The position numbers and the translations under genes were made by a program. DNA of 64,000 nt from Kordia sp. Lineage in GTDB: Bacteria > Bacteroidota > Bacteroidia > Flavobacteriales > Flavobacteriaceae. The notes under the pieces are model-generated. The model did no database searches. It had not been told where the DNA came from and worked only from the letters and a program-made list of their open reading frames with translations. This document shows positions 1 to 8,979 of the stretch, piece after piece. Every line of letters starts with the position of its first letter. Position 1 is the stretch's first letter. The stretch covers positions 1 to 64,000 of the forward strand of contig NZ_JAKVBC010000028.1 in the NCBI RefSeq assembly GCF_022447245.1, read 5' to 3'.

Positions 1-27
1 AAAAACCATTAATTCAAAATAAAACAC

Positions 28-155
28 TACCTTTGCGCCTTAAAATCTCAGAGCGAGATGAAGTTACGCAGCGTCAGGGTATTTTATTAGGTCGTAGCGC
101 TCTATGTAACTTCCAAACACAGCAAGAAGCTGTGCGAACCTTTTAAAATTACAGT
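28..155 (+). promoter_or_regulatory. Promoter -7 box and structured mRNA leader of the DEAD-box helicase gene
   Basis: TACCTTTG at 28-35 fits the Bacteroidota -7 consensus TAnnTTTG; no TTTG -33 box is visible at the usual distance. Transcription would start near 41, leaving a leader of about 115 nt, long for this phylum. The leader can fold: GAAGTTAC at 60-67 pairs perfectly with GTAACTTC at 106-113, and CACAGC at 118-123 pairs with GCTGTG at 129-134 around a 5-nt loop. RNA helicase genes are often controlled through structured leaders, so feedback control is plausible but inferred. Confidence 0.5.
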
Positions 156-1952
156 ATGACAAAATTTGAAGAATTAGGTCTTCAAGATTCGCTATTGCGC
201 GCTATTCAAGACATGGGCTTTGAAACGCCTAGTGAAGTTCAAGAAAAAGCAATTCCATTATTACTAAGTGAGGAAACTGATATTGTGGCACTTGCCCAAA
301 CAGGAACTGGTAAAACAGCCGCTTTTGGCTTCCCATTAATCCAAAAAATAAATGCAGACAGTCGCACAACGCAAGGTCTGATTTTATCGCCTACGCGAGA
401 ATTGTGTTTGCAAATTACCAATGAATTAAAGAGCTATTCTAAATACGAAAACATCAATGTAGTTGCTATTTATGGTGGCGCAAGCATCACAGATCAAGCA
501 AAACAAGTAAAGAAAGGGGCACAAATCGTGGTGGCAACGCCTGGACGTATGCAAGATATGATCAACCGTCGTATGGTTGATATTACAAAGATAGAATATT
601 GCGTATTGGATGAAGCCGATGAAATGTTGAATATGGGATTCTACGAAGATATTACTTCTATCCTATCACACACACCAGAAGACAAAAGCACTTGGTTATT
701 CTCTGCTACTATGCCAAGAGAAGTTTCTGTAATTGCTCAAGAATTCATGTTTGAGCCAAAAGAAATCACAGTAGGTTCACGTAACTCAGGATCTGATTCG
801 GTACGTCACGAATTTTATGCAGTAAGTGGACGTGATCGTTATTTAGCACTCAAACGTTTAGCAGATGCAAATCCAGATATTTTCTCAGTAGTTTTCTGTA
901 GAACAAAACGTGATACGCAAAGTGTTGCTGAAAAATTAATCGAAGATGGTTATAGCGCTGGAGCATTACATGGAGATTTAAGTCAGAATCAACGTGATTT
1001 AGTGATGAAATCGTTCCGCACACGTCAAATTCAAATGTTAGTAGCAACCGATGTCGCTGCTCGTGGAATTGATGTTGATGATATTACACATGTAATTAAC
1101 TACCAACTTCCTGATGAAGTAGAAACCTATACACACCGTAGTGGTCGTACAGGTAGAGCTGGAAAAAAGGGAGTTTCTATGGTGATTGTTACCAAAAGTG
1201 AAATGCGTAAAATCAAATCGGTTGAGCGTAAAATTCAAAAGAAATTTGAGCAAAAAAATATCCCTACAGGAATTGAAATCTGCCAAATTCAATTGTTTCA
1301 CTTAGCCAATAAAATTCACAATACAGAAGCAAACGAACAGGTAAATGAATACTTGCCAAAAATCATGGAAATCTTTGATGATACTTCTAAAGAAGAATTG
1401 ATCAAACGAATGGTTTCTGTAGAATTTAACAGATTCTATAACTATTACAAGAACAAGCGCGATCTAAATCAACCAAAAGGGAACAATGAAGATCGTGGGT
1501 CACGTGGAAAAAGTAATGAACATAGCACACGTTACTTTATCAATGTTGGATCAAAAGATGGTTACGATTGGATGCGCCTGAAGGATTTCTTAAAAGAAAC
1601 CTTGAGCTTAGGTCGTGATGACGTATACAAAGTGGATGTAAAGGAAAGTTTCTCTTTCTTTAATACTGATAATGACAAAAAAGAACAAGTTTTAGCTCAC
1701 TTTACGGACTTTAAAGTAGATGGACGCTTTGTAAATGTAGAAGAATCTACCAACTCTGGTGGCGGTGGCGGACGCCGTCGTAGAGATAGAGATGGCGGAG
1801 GAAGAAGACGTAGAGATGGCGGCGGAAATGGTGGCGATCGTAGAAGAAGCCGCAGAAGCGAAAACAAATCCTCTTCAAACGGAGGAAGACGCCGTAGAAG
1901 TGATAACGGTGGAGGAAATGAACGTTTTAGAGGAAGATCTAGAAGAAAATAA
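156..1952 (+). CDS. DEAD-box ATP-dependent RNA helicase with DbpA-like RNA-binding domain and RGG-like tail
   Basis: Unwinds RNA duplexes using ATP, probably in ribosome assembly or cold adaptation, in the cytoplasm. Visible motifs are the Q motif (GFETPSEVQ, residues 21-29), Walker A AQTGTGKT (47-54), PTREL (79-83), DEAD (152-155), SAT (183-185) and HRSGRTGRAG in the second RecA lobe. Residues about 450-525 look like the DbpA/CsdA RNA-binding fold. The last 70 residues are a G/R-rich tail, as in many flavobacterial DeaD/CsdA proteins. The ATG at 156 is the only sensible start. The gene has a long structured leader and ends in a strong terminator. deaD/csdA is the likely orthologue, but rhlE or dbpA names cannot be excluded. 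Confidence 0.95.
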   Translation: MTKFEELGLQDSLLRAIQDMGFETPSEVQEKAIPLLLSEETDIVALAQTGTGKTAAFGFPLIQKINADSRTTQGLILSPTRELCLQITNELKSYSKYENINVVAIYGGASITDQAKQVKKGAQIVVATPGRMQDMINRRMVDITKIEYCVLDEADEMLNMGFYEDITSILSHTPEDKSTWLFSATMPREVSVIAQEFMFEPKEITVGSRNSGSDSVRHEFYAVSGRDRYLALKRLADANPDIFSVVFCRTKRDTQSVAEKLIEDGYSAGALHGDLSQNQRDLVMKSFRTRQIQMLVATDVAARGIDVDDITHVINYQLPDEVETYTHRSGRTGRAGKKGVSMVIVTKSEMRKIKSVERKIQKKFEQKNIPTGIEICQIQLFHLANKIHNTEANEQVNEYLPKIMEIFDDTSKEELIKRMVSVEFNRFYNYYKNKRDLNQPKGNNEDRGSRGKSNEHSTRYFINVGSKDGYDWMRLKDFLKETLSLGRDDVYKVDVKESFSFFNTDNDKKEQVLAHFTDFKVDGRFVNVEESTNSGGGGGRRRRDRDGGGRRRRDGGGNGGDRRRSRRSENKSSSNGGRRRRSDNGGGNERFRGRSRRK

Positions 1953-1975
1953 CCACAATATTGTTAATATTTAGT

Positions 1976-2001
1976 AAAAAGTGTGCTTTGGCGCACTTTT
2001 T
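1976..2001 (+). terminator. Rho-independent terminator after the helicase gene
   Basis: A 6-bp stem GTGTGC/GCGCAC (one G-T pair) around TTTG is flanked by A5 and T5, 24 nt after the helicase stop. The symmetric A and T flanks would allow use from both strands. Confidence 0.75.
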
Positions 2002-2067
2002 ACTGTTTTGTTTAGTACTTTTATACGACTATTAGTCGGAAGACTAAATTTTACAAAAATTGCATAC

Positions 2068-2841
2068 ATGAAAAAAGTATATACATTTCTACTTTTATTA
2101 TTAACAATTACTACACTTTCCGCTCAGGAAATGAAAAAATTGTATGCGAAAGTTGTCAATGATGCAGACGATAAACCGATGAAAACGGTGCACGTTGTTA
2201 ACTTGACTACTATTAAAGGTGTAATTACCAATGAAAAAGGAGAATTTGAAATTGATGCCAAAGCTGATGATGTCCTATTCTTTTCTTTCTTGGGATTCAA
2301 ATCCATCAAAGTACGTGTTACCAATGACATGTTAAAATACAAAGGTTCTTCTACCATTAGAATGACAGAATTGGCGTATGCATTGGAGAAAGTAGTTTTA
2401 ACTCCATATCAATTGACAGGATATTTAGATATTGATGCTAAAAACGTTCCAATACGTCCAAACTATCGCTATCGTATTGCTGGACTTTCTACTGGATATG
2501 AAGCAGGAGACAAATCACCAGGTGCTATCTCGTCTGTCTTAGGAGCTATTTTTAATCCAGCTGACTTTTTAAAAAATCTCTTTGGTAAAAAACCAAGACA
2601 AATGCGAAAGCTGCGTCGTATGAAAGAGGATGATAAAATTAGAGACTTATTGGCTTCTAAATTTGATCGTCAAATGTTGCGCGAATTGCTTCAAGTAGAA
2701 CGTGTGGATATCGACGAAATTCTATCTTTGTGTAATTATTCAAAAACATTTATTACCAATGCTAATGACCTTCAAGTATTGGATGCAATTAATGATTGTT
2801 ATGAGGAATACAAAGTTTTGAGTAGACAAAAGAAGAAATAA
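2068..2841 (+). CDS. Secreted protein with carboxypeptidase-like regulatory (CarboxypepD_reg) domain
   Basis: About 257 residues. The ATG at 2068 was chosen because it opens a clean signal peptide (MKKVYTFLLLLLTITTLSAQ); the frame extends upstream but that stretch overlaps the terminator region. Residues about 22-105 look like the CarboxypepD_reg-like beta-sandwich (KTVHVVNL, KGVITNEKGEFEI, FSFLGFKS), common in Bacteroidota envelope proteins. The rest is a charged, helical region without a family I recognise. It is a single gene between the helicase and a precursor peptide on the other strand. The function is not known; a periplasmic or outer-membrane-associated role is inferred from the signal peptide. 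Confidence 0.8.
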   Translation: MKKVYTFLLLLLTITTLSAQEMKKLYAKVVNDADDKPMKTVHVVNLTTIKGVITNEKGEFEIDAKADDVLFFSFLGFKSIKVRVTNDMLKYKGSSTIRMTELAYALEKVVLTPYQLTGYLDIDAKNVPIRPNYRYRIAGLSTGYEAGDKSPGAISSVLGAIFNPADFLKNLFGKKPRQMRKLRRMKEDDKIRDLLASKFDRQMLRELLQVERVDIDEILSLCNYSKTFITNANDLQVLDAINDCYEEYKVLSRQKKK

Positions 2842-2928
2842 ATCTCACGAATTTTACTATTATATCCATAAAAAAGCTAACCAAAGTCCGCTTTCAATAT
2901 TAATATCCTAATTTATTCAGATGTAGAT

Positions 2929-3099
2929 TTAACTATTTTCTTCCTTCTTAGTCTTTTCAAGATATCCCTTGTTAGGACATTTTGTCCAGTTATCACAACA
3001 ACTTATTATGGCTCTTCCACCAAATAATGCAAAATTAGATTGAAAACTTGAGACACTTTTTTTGTTAAGTTTTAAAGAATTAAGATTTCTTTTTTTCAT
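2929..3099 (-). CDS. GG-leader ribosomal natural-product precursor peptide (class I lanthipeptide-type leader)
   Basis: 56 residues from the ATG at 3099, which gives the typical leader start MKKRNLNSLKLNKKSVSSF. An upstream in-frame ATG at 3132 would only add an atypical 11-residue tail. The leader ends in FGG, followed by a 27-residue core with three cysteines (CC and C) plus Ser and Thr. This leader type (K-x-LKSLKLNKK-x-S) occurs in Bacteroidota peptides annotated as class I lanthipeptides or GG-leader natural products. It is solitary: no modification enzyme, protease or exporter lies nearby. It belongs to the same family as the peptides at 25.3-26.3 and 29.3-29.8 kb. Confidence 0.75.
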   Translation of the reverse strand: MKKRNLNSLKLNKKSVSSFQSNFALFGGRAIISCCDNWTKCPNKGYLEKTKKEENS

Positions 3100-3467
3100 T
3101 TGGTAAAATTTAAAAGTTAATAATGATTTCAATGTACAAAATCAACCTCTTTTTTTACTTTCTACTGTACGAAATAAATTAATAATTTATAAGATAAATA
3201 ATGCAAAACTACCAACTATTCACTTTATAGTCAATTACAATTTTACTGTACAAAAAACAGCTTGAAATTCACTTTACATTTTTCAATTATATAATCAAAA
3301 CCTCTCTTTTTTAAATTTTCTCCATCAAAAAGAAAATAAGTTATTAAGAAAATTAACAACTCAATCGTTGTAGTAGCACTTTTTTTATTCGATCCAGATT
3401 TTAGAGTATGAAAAAAGTTGTGTAAACTTTATATTGCAGTAATACTAACAAAAAATATCCCTTCAAT
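3100..3467. other. AT-rich intergenic region between precursor peptide and amylase gene
   Basis: No open frame or structured RNA was seen in these 368 bases. It must hold the divergent promoters of the peptide (minus) and of the amylase (plus). No full TTTG-N19-TAnnTTTG match was found. Confidence 0.5.
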
Positions 3468-5108
3468 ATGAAGCAATTATTCGTCATATTTTTACTTTCT
3501 TTTCTTGTTTTTGGATGTAATTCTAAATCATCTGAAGTCATAAAAAAAACTACAGAAGCACAACCTTTTGTATGGGAAGCTGCAAATGTGTATTTTATGT
3601 TGACAGATCGTTTTTATAATGGAAATACAAAAAATGACCTCAACTATGATCGCACCAAAGAACCAGCAAAACTAAGAGGTTTTATGGGTGGTGATATGGC
3701 TGGAATTACCAAAAAAATAAAAGAAGGATATTTTGATGATTTAGGCGTGAATGCGATTTGGTTTTCCCCTGTATTAGAGCAGATTCACGATAGTACAGAC
3801 GAAGGTACAGGAAACACCTATGCTTTTCACGGATATTGGACCAAAGATTGGACACAGTTTGATGCAAATTTTGGTACAGAAGCTGACTTTAAGGAATTGA
3901 TAGAAACTGCACACAAGCACGGAATCCGAATTTTAATGGACGTTGTTTTGAATCATACAGGTCCAGTAACTGAAAAAGATCCTGTTTGGGACAACACTTG
4001 GGTTCGTACGGAACCTAGTTGCAAATTCAAAAGCTACGATTCTTCGGTAAACTGTACACTGGTAAAAAACCTTCCCGATGTATTGACCAATAGCAATGAA
4101 TCAGTTGCATTGCCTGCTCCGCTAGTTGAAAAATGGAAAGCAGAAGGTCGCTACGAAGAAGAAATGAAAGAGTTAGACAACTTCTTTCAAAAAACTGGTT
4201 TAACAAAGAATCCAAAGAATTATATCATCAAATGGCTAACAGATTATGTACGTGAATATGGTGTAGATGGATATCGAGTTGACACCGTAAAACATGTAGA
4301 AGAAAGTGTTTGGGATGAGCTCAATAAATATGCACAAATTGCATTTGCAGATTGGAAAAAAGCAAACCCTGAAACTGTATTAGATGATAAAGATTTCTTT
4401 ATGTTAGGAGAATTGTATGGATATTCCATTGATCACAAGCGTTTTTATAATTTTGGCGATCAAAAAGTAGACTATTTTGCCAACGGTTTTGACAATTTGA
4501 TCAATTTTCAATTTAAGTACGACGCAAAAAAAGACTACGAAAGTATCTTTTCAAAATACGACAACATTCTTCACAACGATTTAAAAGGAAAAAGTGTCAT
4601 GAACTATATCAGTTCACATGATGATGGTAACCCTTTTGATAAAGCTAGAACAAAACCATACGAATCTGCAACAAAACTATTATTGACGCCTGGAATTTCT
4701 CAAATTTACTATGGAGACGAAACGAAGCGTCCACTAATCATTGAAGGAACAAACGGCGATGCTACCTTACGTTCTTTTATGAATTGGGACAAGATGAACG
4801 ATACAGATACAAAAGCCTTGCTCCTACACTGGCAAAAGCTTGGACAATTCCGTAAAGCACATCCAGCAATTGGCGCAGGACGACATACGATGTTATCTAA
4901 AAGCCCATATACATTTTCAAGAACGTATAATAACGATACTGTAGTCGTTGCTTTAGATGTTGCAAAAGGTAAAAAACAGATTTCGGTTGGAAAACAATTC
5001 ACTGATGGCACAACAATTACAGATCACTACTCAGGAAAAACTGCCACTGTTGAAAATGGAAAGGTTACTATTGATTCTGAATTTTCGATTGTACTTTTAC
5101 ATGAGTAA
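3468..5108 (+). CDS. GH13 alpha-amylase family lipoprotein
   Basis: Hydrolyses or rearranges alpha-glucans outside the cytoplasm. The N-terminus is a lipoprotein signal peptide with lipobox FGC (Cys17). All four GH13 regions are visible: region I DVVLNH (158-163), region II GYRVDTVKH with nucleophile Asp272, region III acid/base Glu315 in MLGELYG, and region IV SSHDD with Asp385. The length of 546 residues fits a catalytic barrel plus the small C-terminal beta domain. No SusCD pair or other glycosidase is adjacent, so it is not in a recognisable polysaccharide locus here. Substrate (starch, maltodextrin, trehalose-type) cannot be read from sequence. Confidence 0.93.
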   Translation: MKQLFVIFLLSFLVFGCNSKSSEVIKKTTEAQPFVWEAANVYFMLTDRFYNGNTKNDLNYDRTKEPAKLRGFMGGDMAGITKKIKEGYFDDLGVNAIWFSPVLEQIHDSTDEGTGNTYAFHGYWTKDWTQFDANFGTEADFKELIETAHKHGIRILMDVVLNHTGPVTEKDPVWDNTWVRTEPSCKFKSYDSSVNCTLVKNLPDVLTNSNESVALPAPLVEKWKAEGRYEEEMKELDNFFQKTGLTKNPKNYIIKWLTDYVREYGVDGYRVDTVKHVEESVWDELNKYAQIAFADWKKANPETVLDDKDFFMLGELYGYSIDHKRFYNFGDQKVDYFANGFDNLINFQFKYDAKKDYESIFSKYDNILHNDLKGKSVMNYISSHDDGNPFDKARTKPYESATKLLLTPGISQIYYGDETKRPLIIEGTNGDATLRSFMNWDKMNDTDTKALLLHWQKLGQFRKAHPAIGAGRHTMLSKSPYTFSRTYNNDTVVVALDVAKGKKQISVGKQFTDGTTITDHYSGKTATVENGKVTIDSEFSIVLLHE

Positions 5109-5117
5109 AACGCATAC

Positions 5118-5613
5118 ATGAAAATAATTTTAGAAACAGAACGCACCTATTTTCGAGAACTAACTATTACTGATGCAGTATTTTTCTATAACTTAAATCT
5201 TGATGAAGAAGTATTACAGTATACAAGAGATGTTCCTTTTGAAAGTATTCTTCACGCAAAGAAGTTTCTAGAAACATACGATCAATATAAAAAAGTATGG
5301 AGTTGGTAGATGGGCAGTAATTCACAAAGAAACTAACGACTTTTAGGGTTGATGTGGATTAAAATATTCACCTGCATCTAACGAATACGATATTGGTTTC
5401 CGTTTCTTTAAAAAATATTGGAATCAAGGATATGCCACAGAAACCGCGAAAGCTTGTATTTCAGATGTTTTGAATAAATTACACATCAAACAAATCATCG
5501 GTAGAGCCATGAAAGCTAATATTGCTTCTATCAAAGTGCTTGAAAAAATTGGGTTACACTATCTACAAGATTTTCACTTTGACGAAAAGGCTGGTATTGT
5601 TTTTACAACTTAA
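5118..5613 (+). pseudogene. Decayed GNAT (RimJ/RimL-type) N-acetyltransferase
   Basis: The frame starts as MKIILETERTYFRELTITDA, typical of RimJ/RimL-like GNATs, and stops at 5309. The rest of the family fold continues in another frame: YGVGRWAVIHKETNDF, then after two stop codons near 5345 CGLKYSP, then YDIGFRFFKKYWNQGYATET and IGRAMKANIASIKVLEKIG. One frameshift near 5300 plus an in-frame TAG and TGA therefore break it. The TGA sits where a Trp would fit. It starts 10 nt after the amylase stop, so it was once probably co-transcribed with it. Confidence 0.85.
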
Positions 5614-5762
5614 GAACAGAAACATGCTAGCTCGTTTATTTTTTTATTGTATTTTTACTCAATCGTGAATATAAAAAGACATAACACCATTTTTTTGTTA
5701 TTACCTGTGTAATAGTTTTTGTTCTATTTTAAACAGTACAATTAAATAAATTATCTCACTTT

Positions 5763-6074
5763 TTGTTTAGTTTTGACGAAGGATTTACCCCAATATATGG
5801 TATCTTTTTGTTGATGATATATTTCGTTTTTTTTCATATTTTCCAATACAAAAAACAGCGGTTTAAAGTGTTGTTATATACTTTTATGACCGCTATTCTA
5901 TCTTTTATTTTAGGGATTACGACATTTGGGCTTATCATGCGGTATCTACATTATTTAGATCAAAAAAGAACACCTTTGGGTTGGGATTATAACTACCAAT
6001 GGTTTTCCTTGATTTTTGTGGCTCTGTATTTAATTTTTTCAATCGAATACATCCACAAAAAAAATTCTAAATAG
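5763..6074 (+). CDS. Small hypothetical membrane protein, start uncertain
   Basis: About 103 residues with three hydrophobic segments (residues roughly 10-30, 38-60, 82-98) and a lysine-rich C-terminus. There is no ATG at the apparent start. The frame is open back to 5733 without ATG, so translation would use TTG at 5763 or the ATG at 5814. Its neighbours on both sides are pseudogenes, so this may itself be a gene that lost its start. I do not recognise the family. Confidence 0.45.
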   Translation: MFSFDEGFTPIYGIFLLMIYFVFFHIFQYKKQRFKVLLYTFMTAILSFILGITTFGLIMRYLHYLDQKRTPLGWDYNYQWFSLIFVALYLIFSIEYIHKKNSK

Positions 6075-6077
6075 TCT

Positions 6078-6442
6078 TTACGCTCTTGAAAACAACGCAT
6101 TTTTGTTTCCTTCCGAATCAATAAATACCGCCATATAGCCTGTATCGGGTGAAATCATCGTTTTTTCTTTAACAATAGTTCCGCCAGCTTCCTCAATGAT
6201 AGCTCGTTCATTCGCTACATCTACGGAAGAAAAATAGATCAATATACCATCTGTTTTACTCGGCACATACGATTCATATTGTATCAATGCTCCTGTACAG
6301 CTTTCTCCGCTGGTTTTGGAAGAAACCAACCATATAGTAATCCTCCTAAATCTTGCACTTTTATAAAAACTTTAAATACTGTTTCATAAAACGTTTGTGT
6401 ACGAATCATGTCTGTAACAGGAATTTAAAACCAGTTTACCAT
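6078..6442 (-). pseudogene. Decayed VOC (glyoxalase-fold) family protein
   Basis: From 6442 the frame reads MVNWF, then TAA where the family has Glu, then IPVTDMIRTQTFYETVFKV and VQDLGG-LLYGW, the usual N-terminal half of a VOC dioxygenase/glyoxalase-like protein. Near 6330 the homology moves to another frame, TGALIQYESYVPSKTDGILI, running to the normal C-terminus. A nonsense change, a frameshift and a probable deletion inactivate it. It is one of three decayed genes in a row. Confidence 0.85.
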
Positions 6443-6451
6443 AACTTTTAT

Positions 6452-6905
6452 TTATTTTTCTAAATGTGCTTTTAAATCTGCCAATCCTTCTTCAAAATTT
6501 TTTCCAACAGCTTTATCCATATTCATAAACAACATAAAAATATTGAATGGAACTTTATTTTTTCCTGAAAATCCCCAAGTGACTCCGGTTTCGTTATCGC
6601 CTAAATTTTCTGTTTGTAAAAAAGCATCAGCTTCCGATTTACAAGGTTTGAAAAAGCGAAGTTTTGAAATTACTTTTTCATTTTCTATAATTTTTAAAAT
6701 TTCCTGCTCTCCTTCTCCAACATCTTTATTTCCTTGCAAACGTGCCACAAAACCAACTTCTCCATCGCTTCCTACATAGGATTGCGTCATATTAGGATCT
6801 TTCTTTTTTCAAGGTGACCATAAATCTTGATTTTTAATAGATTTTACAAATACAAATGTATCCTCTAAGGATCGTTTTACAATAATACTTCTAGATACAC
6901 TAAAG
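6452..6905 (-). pseudogene. Decayed SRPBCC (polyketide cyclase/START-like) family protein
   Basis: The 112-residue frame ending at 6452 is the C-terminal part of an SRPBCC protein (YVGSDGEVGFVARLQGNKDVGEGEQ). The same frame continues upstream as KNFSVSRSIIVKRSLEDTFV and KSIKNQDLWSP, separated by an in-frame TGA where relatives have Trp. A second stop lies further upstream. A possible original ATG at 6974 leads into another frame. Homologues are about 170-180 residues, so the N-terminus is gone or scrambled. A ligand- or lipid-binding role is only a family guess. Confidence 0.8.
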
Positions 6906-7015
6906 TTTTTAGCCGTTCACAAGAATTTTTGTAGTTAACTGTTGTTGAACAACAAATTTAACAAAAGAAGACATCGTAAATAAAAACTCTAAAAGTATTC
7001 CAAGTACACAAATCA

Positions 7016-7675
7016 TTAAGAATGTGTTTTTTGATAACGTTGTAAAATATCATCAATACTACGAATAGATTTTTTGCACCAATCAAATCGTTTTTCTAAT
7101 ATTTCCTCAGCTGTTAATTCCCAAGCTAAATTAGAGTTTCGCAACTTTGTAGTCGCATGCTGAATGGTAATCGCGGCAGAAACTGAAATATTCAAACTTT
7201 CCGTAAATCCAACCATCGGAATTTTTAAAAATTCATCTGCTTCAGAAAGCACTTCTTCACTCAATCCTTCTCGTTCTTTTCCAAAAAAGAAGGCTGCCTT
7301 TTCCGTTACATCAAAATCTTGTAAATATTGAGAATCTTTATGTGGTGTAGTGGCTATGATACGATATCCCTCGGAACGCAAACGTGCTATGCAACTTTTG
7401 GTATCGTTGTATCGATGAATATCTACCCATTTTTGTGCGCCCATCGCAATCTCTCTATCCATCTTTTTCCCGAGTCGCTCCTCGATAACATGCACATCTT
7501 GCAAACCAAAAACATCACAACTACGTAATACAGCGCTTGTATTATGAAGTTGATACACATCTTCCACTGCAACAGTGAAATGACGTGTGCGTTGAGCTAA
7601 CACTTTGGAAAACAGCATTTTTCTACGTTCTGTAAGGTAACTTTCTAAATGTTCTAATAAATCTTCATTAATCAT
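7016..7675 (-). CDS. trmH: tRNA/rRNA 2'-O-methyltransferase, SpoU/TrmH family
   Basis: Transfers methyl from S-adenosylmethionine to a ribose 2'-OH; TrmH methylates G18 of tRNAs. The three SPOUT knot motifs are visible: HNTSAVLRSCDVFGL, FFFGKEREGLSEE, and IPMVGFTESLNISVSAAI. Its 219 residues and basic C-terminal RYQKTHS fit TrmH (E. coli about 229). The start ATG at 7675 lies just at the predicted transcription start, so the mRNA is probably leaderless. No operon partner is seen. Confidence 0.9.
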   Translation of the reverse strand: MINEDLLEHLESYLTERRKMLFSKVLAQRTRHFTVAVEDVYQLHNTSAVLRSCDVFGLQDVHVIEERLGKKMDREIAMGAQKWVDIHRYNDTKSCIARLRSEGYRIIATTPHKDSQYLQDFDVTEKAAFFFGKEREGLSEEVLSEADEFLKIPMVGFTESLNISVSAAITIQHATTKLRNSNLAWELTAEEILEKRFDWCKKSIRSIDDILQRYQKTHS

Positions 7676-7679
7676 CCTA

Positions 7680-7710
7680 CAAAACTATCATAAAAACTCA
7701 AGCGAGCAAA
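7680..7710 (-). promoter_or_regulatory. Consensus flavobacterial promoter of trmH, predicting a leaderless mRNA
   Basis: On the minus strand TTTG (7710-7707), exactly 19 nt, then TAGTTTTG (7687-7680). This is a full match to TTTG-N19-TAnnTTTG, the Bacteroidota primary sigma promoter. The expected start site falls on or within two bases of the trmH ATG at 7675. Confidence 0.75.
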
Positions 7711-7785
7711 ATACCAAGATGTTTGGTAAAACACTTTAATACATAAATAAATTCATTATTTTAGTACATCATTAAAATCCGACGA

Positions 7786-8979
7786 ATGAAGTATATTTTC
7801 TCCTATTTTCTCTCTTTTTTTTGTTGTATGATGGTTTTCTCTCAAGAAACAACCGAGATATATGCTAAAAATGAGTTTTCAAATGATGAAAAAGTAGTTG
7901 AATTTGGGCAACGCTTCGCAGATTCTTTTTATGAAGAAGATACTTCTTTTTTTATGGACAATTTTAACTTGCAAAGCTTTGCTGAAAAAGTAGTTTCAAT
8001 TAACGAAAAAGCAACAAAGGAAAATGCGATTAAAAAATTCAATGCTGTTTTTAAAAATGGGATATTTCTTGAAAAGTTTCATAAGTTTCCAGAAGATATT
8101 CGTGCTGCTTTAGCAAGAGGCGCTTCTTATAGTCTGGTAAATTTCTATTATCATTTAGATGAACGCAAATATCATTTGCTATTTCGCATGTATTCTGATA
8201 ATGGTGGTTTAAATTATCATGACTATCAATTAGGATATGAAGATGAGAAGTTTCACCTGAACGATGTTTTTATTTTTACAATGGGTGAATACTTAAGCGA
8301 TACCTATCAAGATTTATACGAGCTAACCATTCCTGGTAAAGACACCAAAGATACAGAAACCAATAAGGAACGTTTAAAAGGCATGGTGTATTTTGCACGT
8401 TTGAAAATTTTATTAAACACAAAAAAATATAAAGAAGCCTTAGAACTCACACATAATCTTACAGGTGATTTTACTGAGAAAAAAATATACTATACGACTA
8501 AAATTAAAATTGCATCAAAAATCAATAATGTCTATCACTTAGAAGCTATTGATGAATTATTAAAAAAATTCCCAAACGATCCATATACCAAACTCATGGA
8601 GATTGATTATTATGTGATGTTGAAAGATTATAACGCTACCATGCAACTTTTGGATGAAATTCAACAAAATACCGAAGACACTTTTATTGAATATGTGCGC
8701 GGAAATGCTGCTTGGCAATTCAAAGATTATGAATTGGCAGAAAAAGCCTATGCAAATACCATTATTGAATATCCTAGTTTTGCCGAAGCCAAAATCAACT
8801 TGATGTACTTATACGATTTTTTAGAAAAGCATGAAGATAATATTGTGTTGTTGAATCGTATGATAGAAAATGAAGAATATGATAAAAAAGATTTAATCGA
8901 TTTCATTGATGATAAATCTAATGAATTTGTCAACTTACCAAACGCCCGCATTTATAATAGATGGAAAAAGAAAAAATAG
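7786..8979 (+). CDS. Secreted TPR-like protein, function unknown
   Basis: 397 residues with an N-terminal signal peptide (MKYIFSYFLSFFCCMMVFSQ). The first half resembles a secreted globular domain with several aromatic and acidic stretches. Residues about 200-380 form helical pairs like tetratricopeptide repeats (KYKEALELTHNL, DYNATMQLLDEI, DYELAEKAYANTI). The stop overlaps the start of the sirtuin gene by 19 bases, so the two are translated from one mRNA. The function is unknown. Location in periplasm or outside is inferred from the signal peptide. Confidence 0.8.
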   Translation: MKYIFSYFLSFFCCMMVFSQETTEIYAKNEFSNDEKVVEFGQRFADSFYEEDTSFFMDNFNLQSFAEKVVSINEKATKENAIKKFNAVFKNGIFLEKFHKFPEDIRAALARGASYSLVNFYYHLDERKYHLLFRMYSDNGGLNYHDYQLGYEDEKFHLNDVFIFTMGEYLSDTYQDLYELTIPGKDTKDTETNKERLKGMVYFARLKILLNTKKYKEALELTHNLTGDFTEKKIYYTTKIKIASKINNVYHLEAIDELLKKFPNDPYTKLMEIDYYVMLKDYNATMQLLDEIQQNTEDTFIEYVRGNAAWQFKDYELAEKAYANTIIEYPSFAEAKINLMYLYDFLEKHEDNIVLLNRMIENEEYDKKDLIDFIDDKSNEFVNLPNARIYNRWKKKK

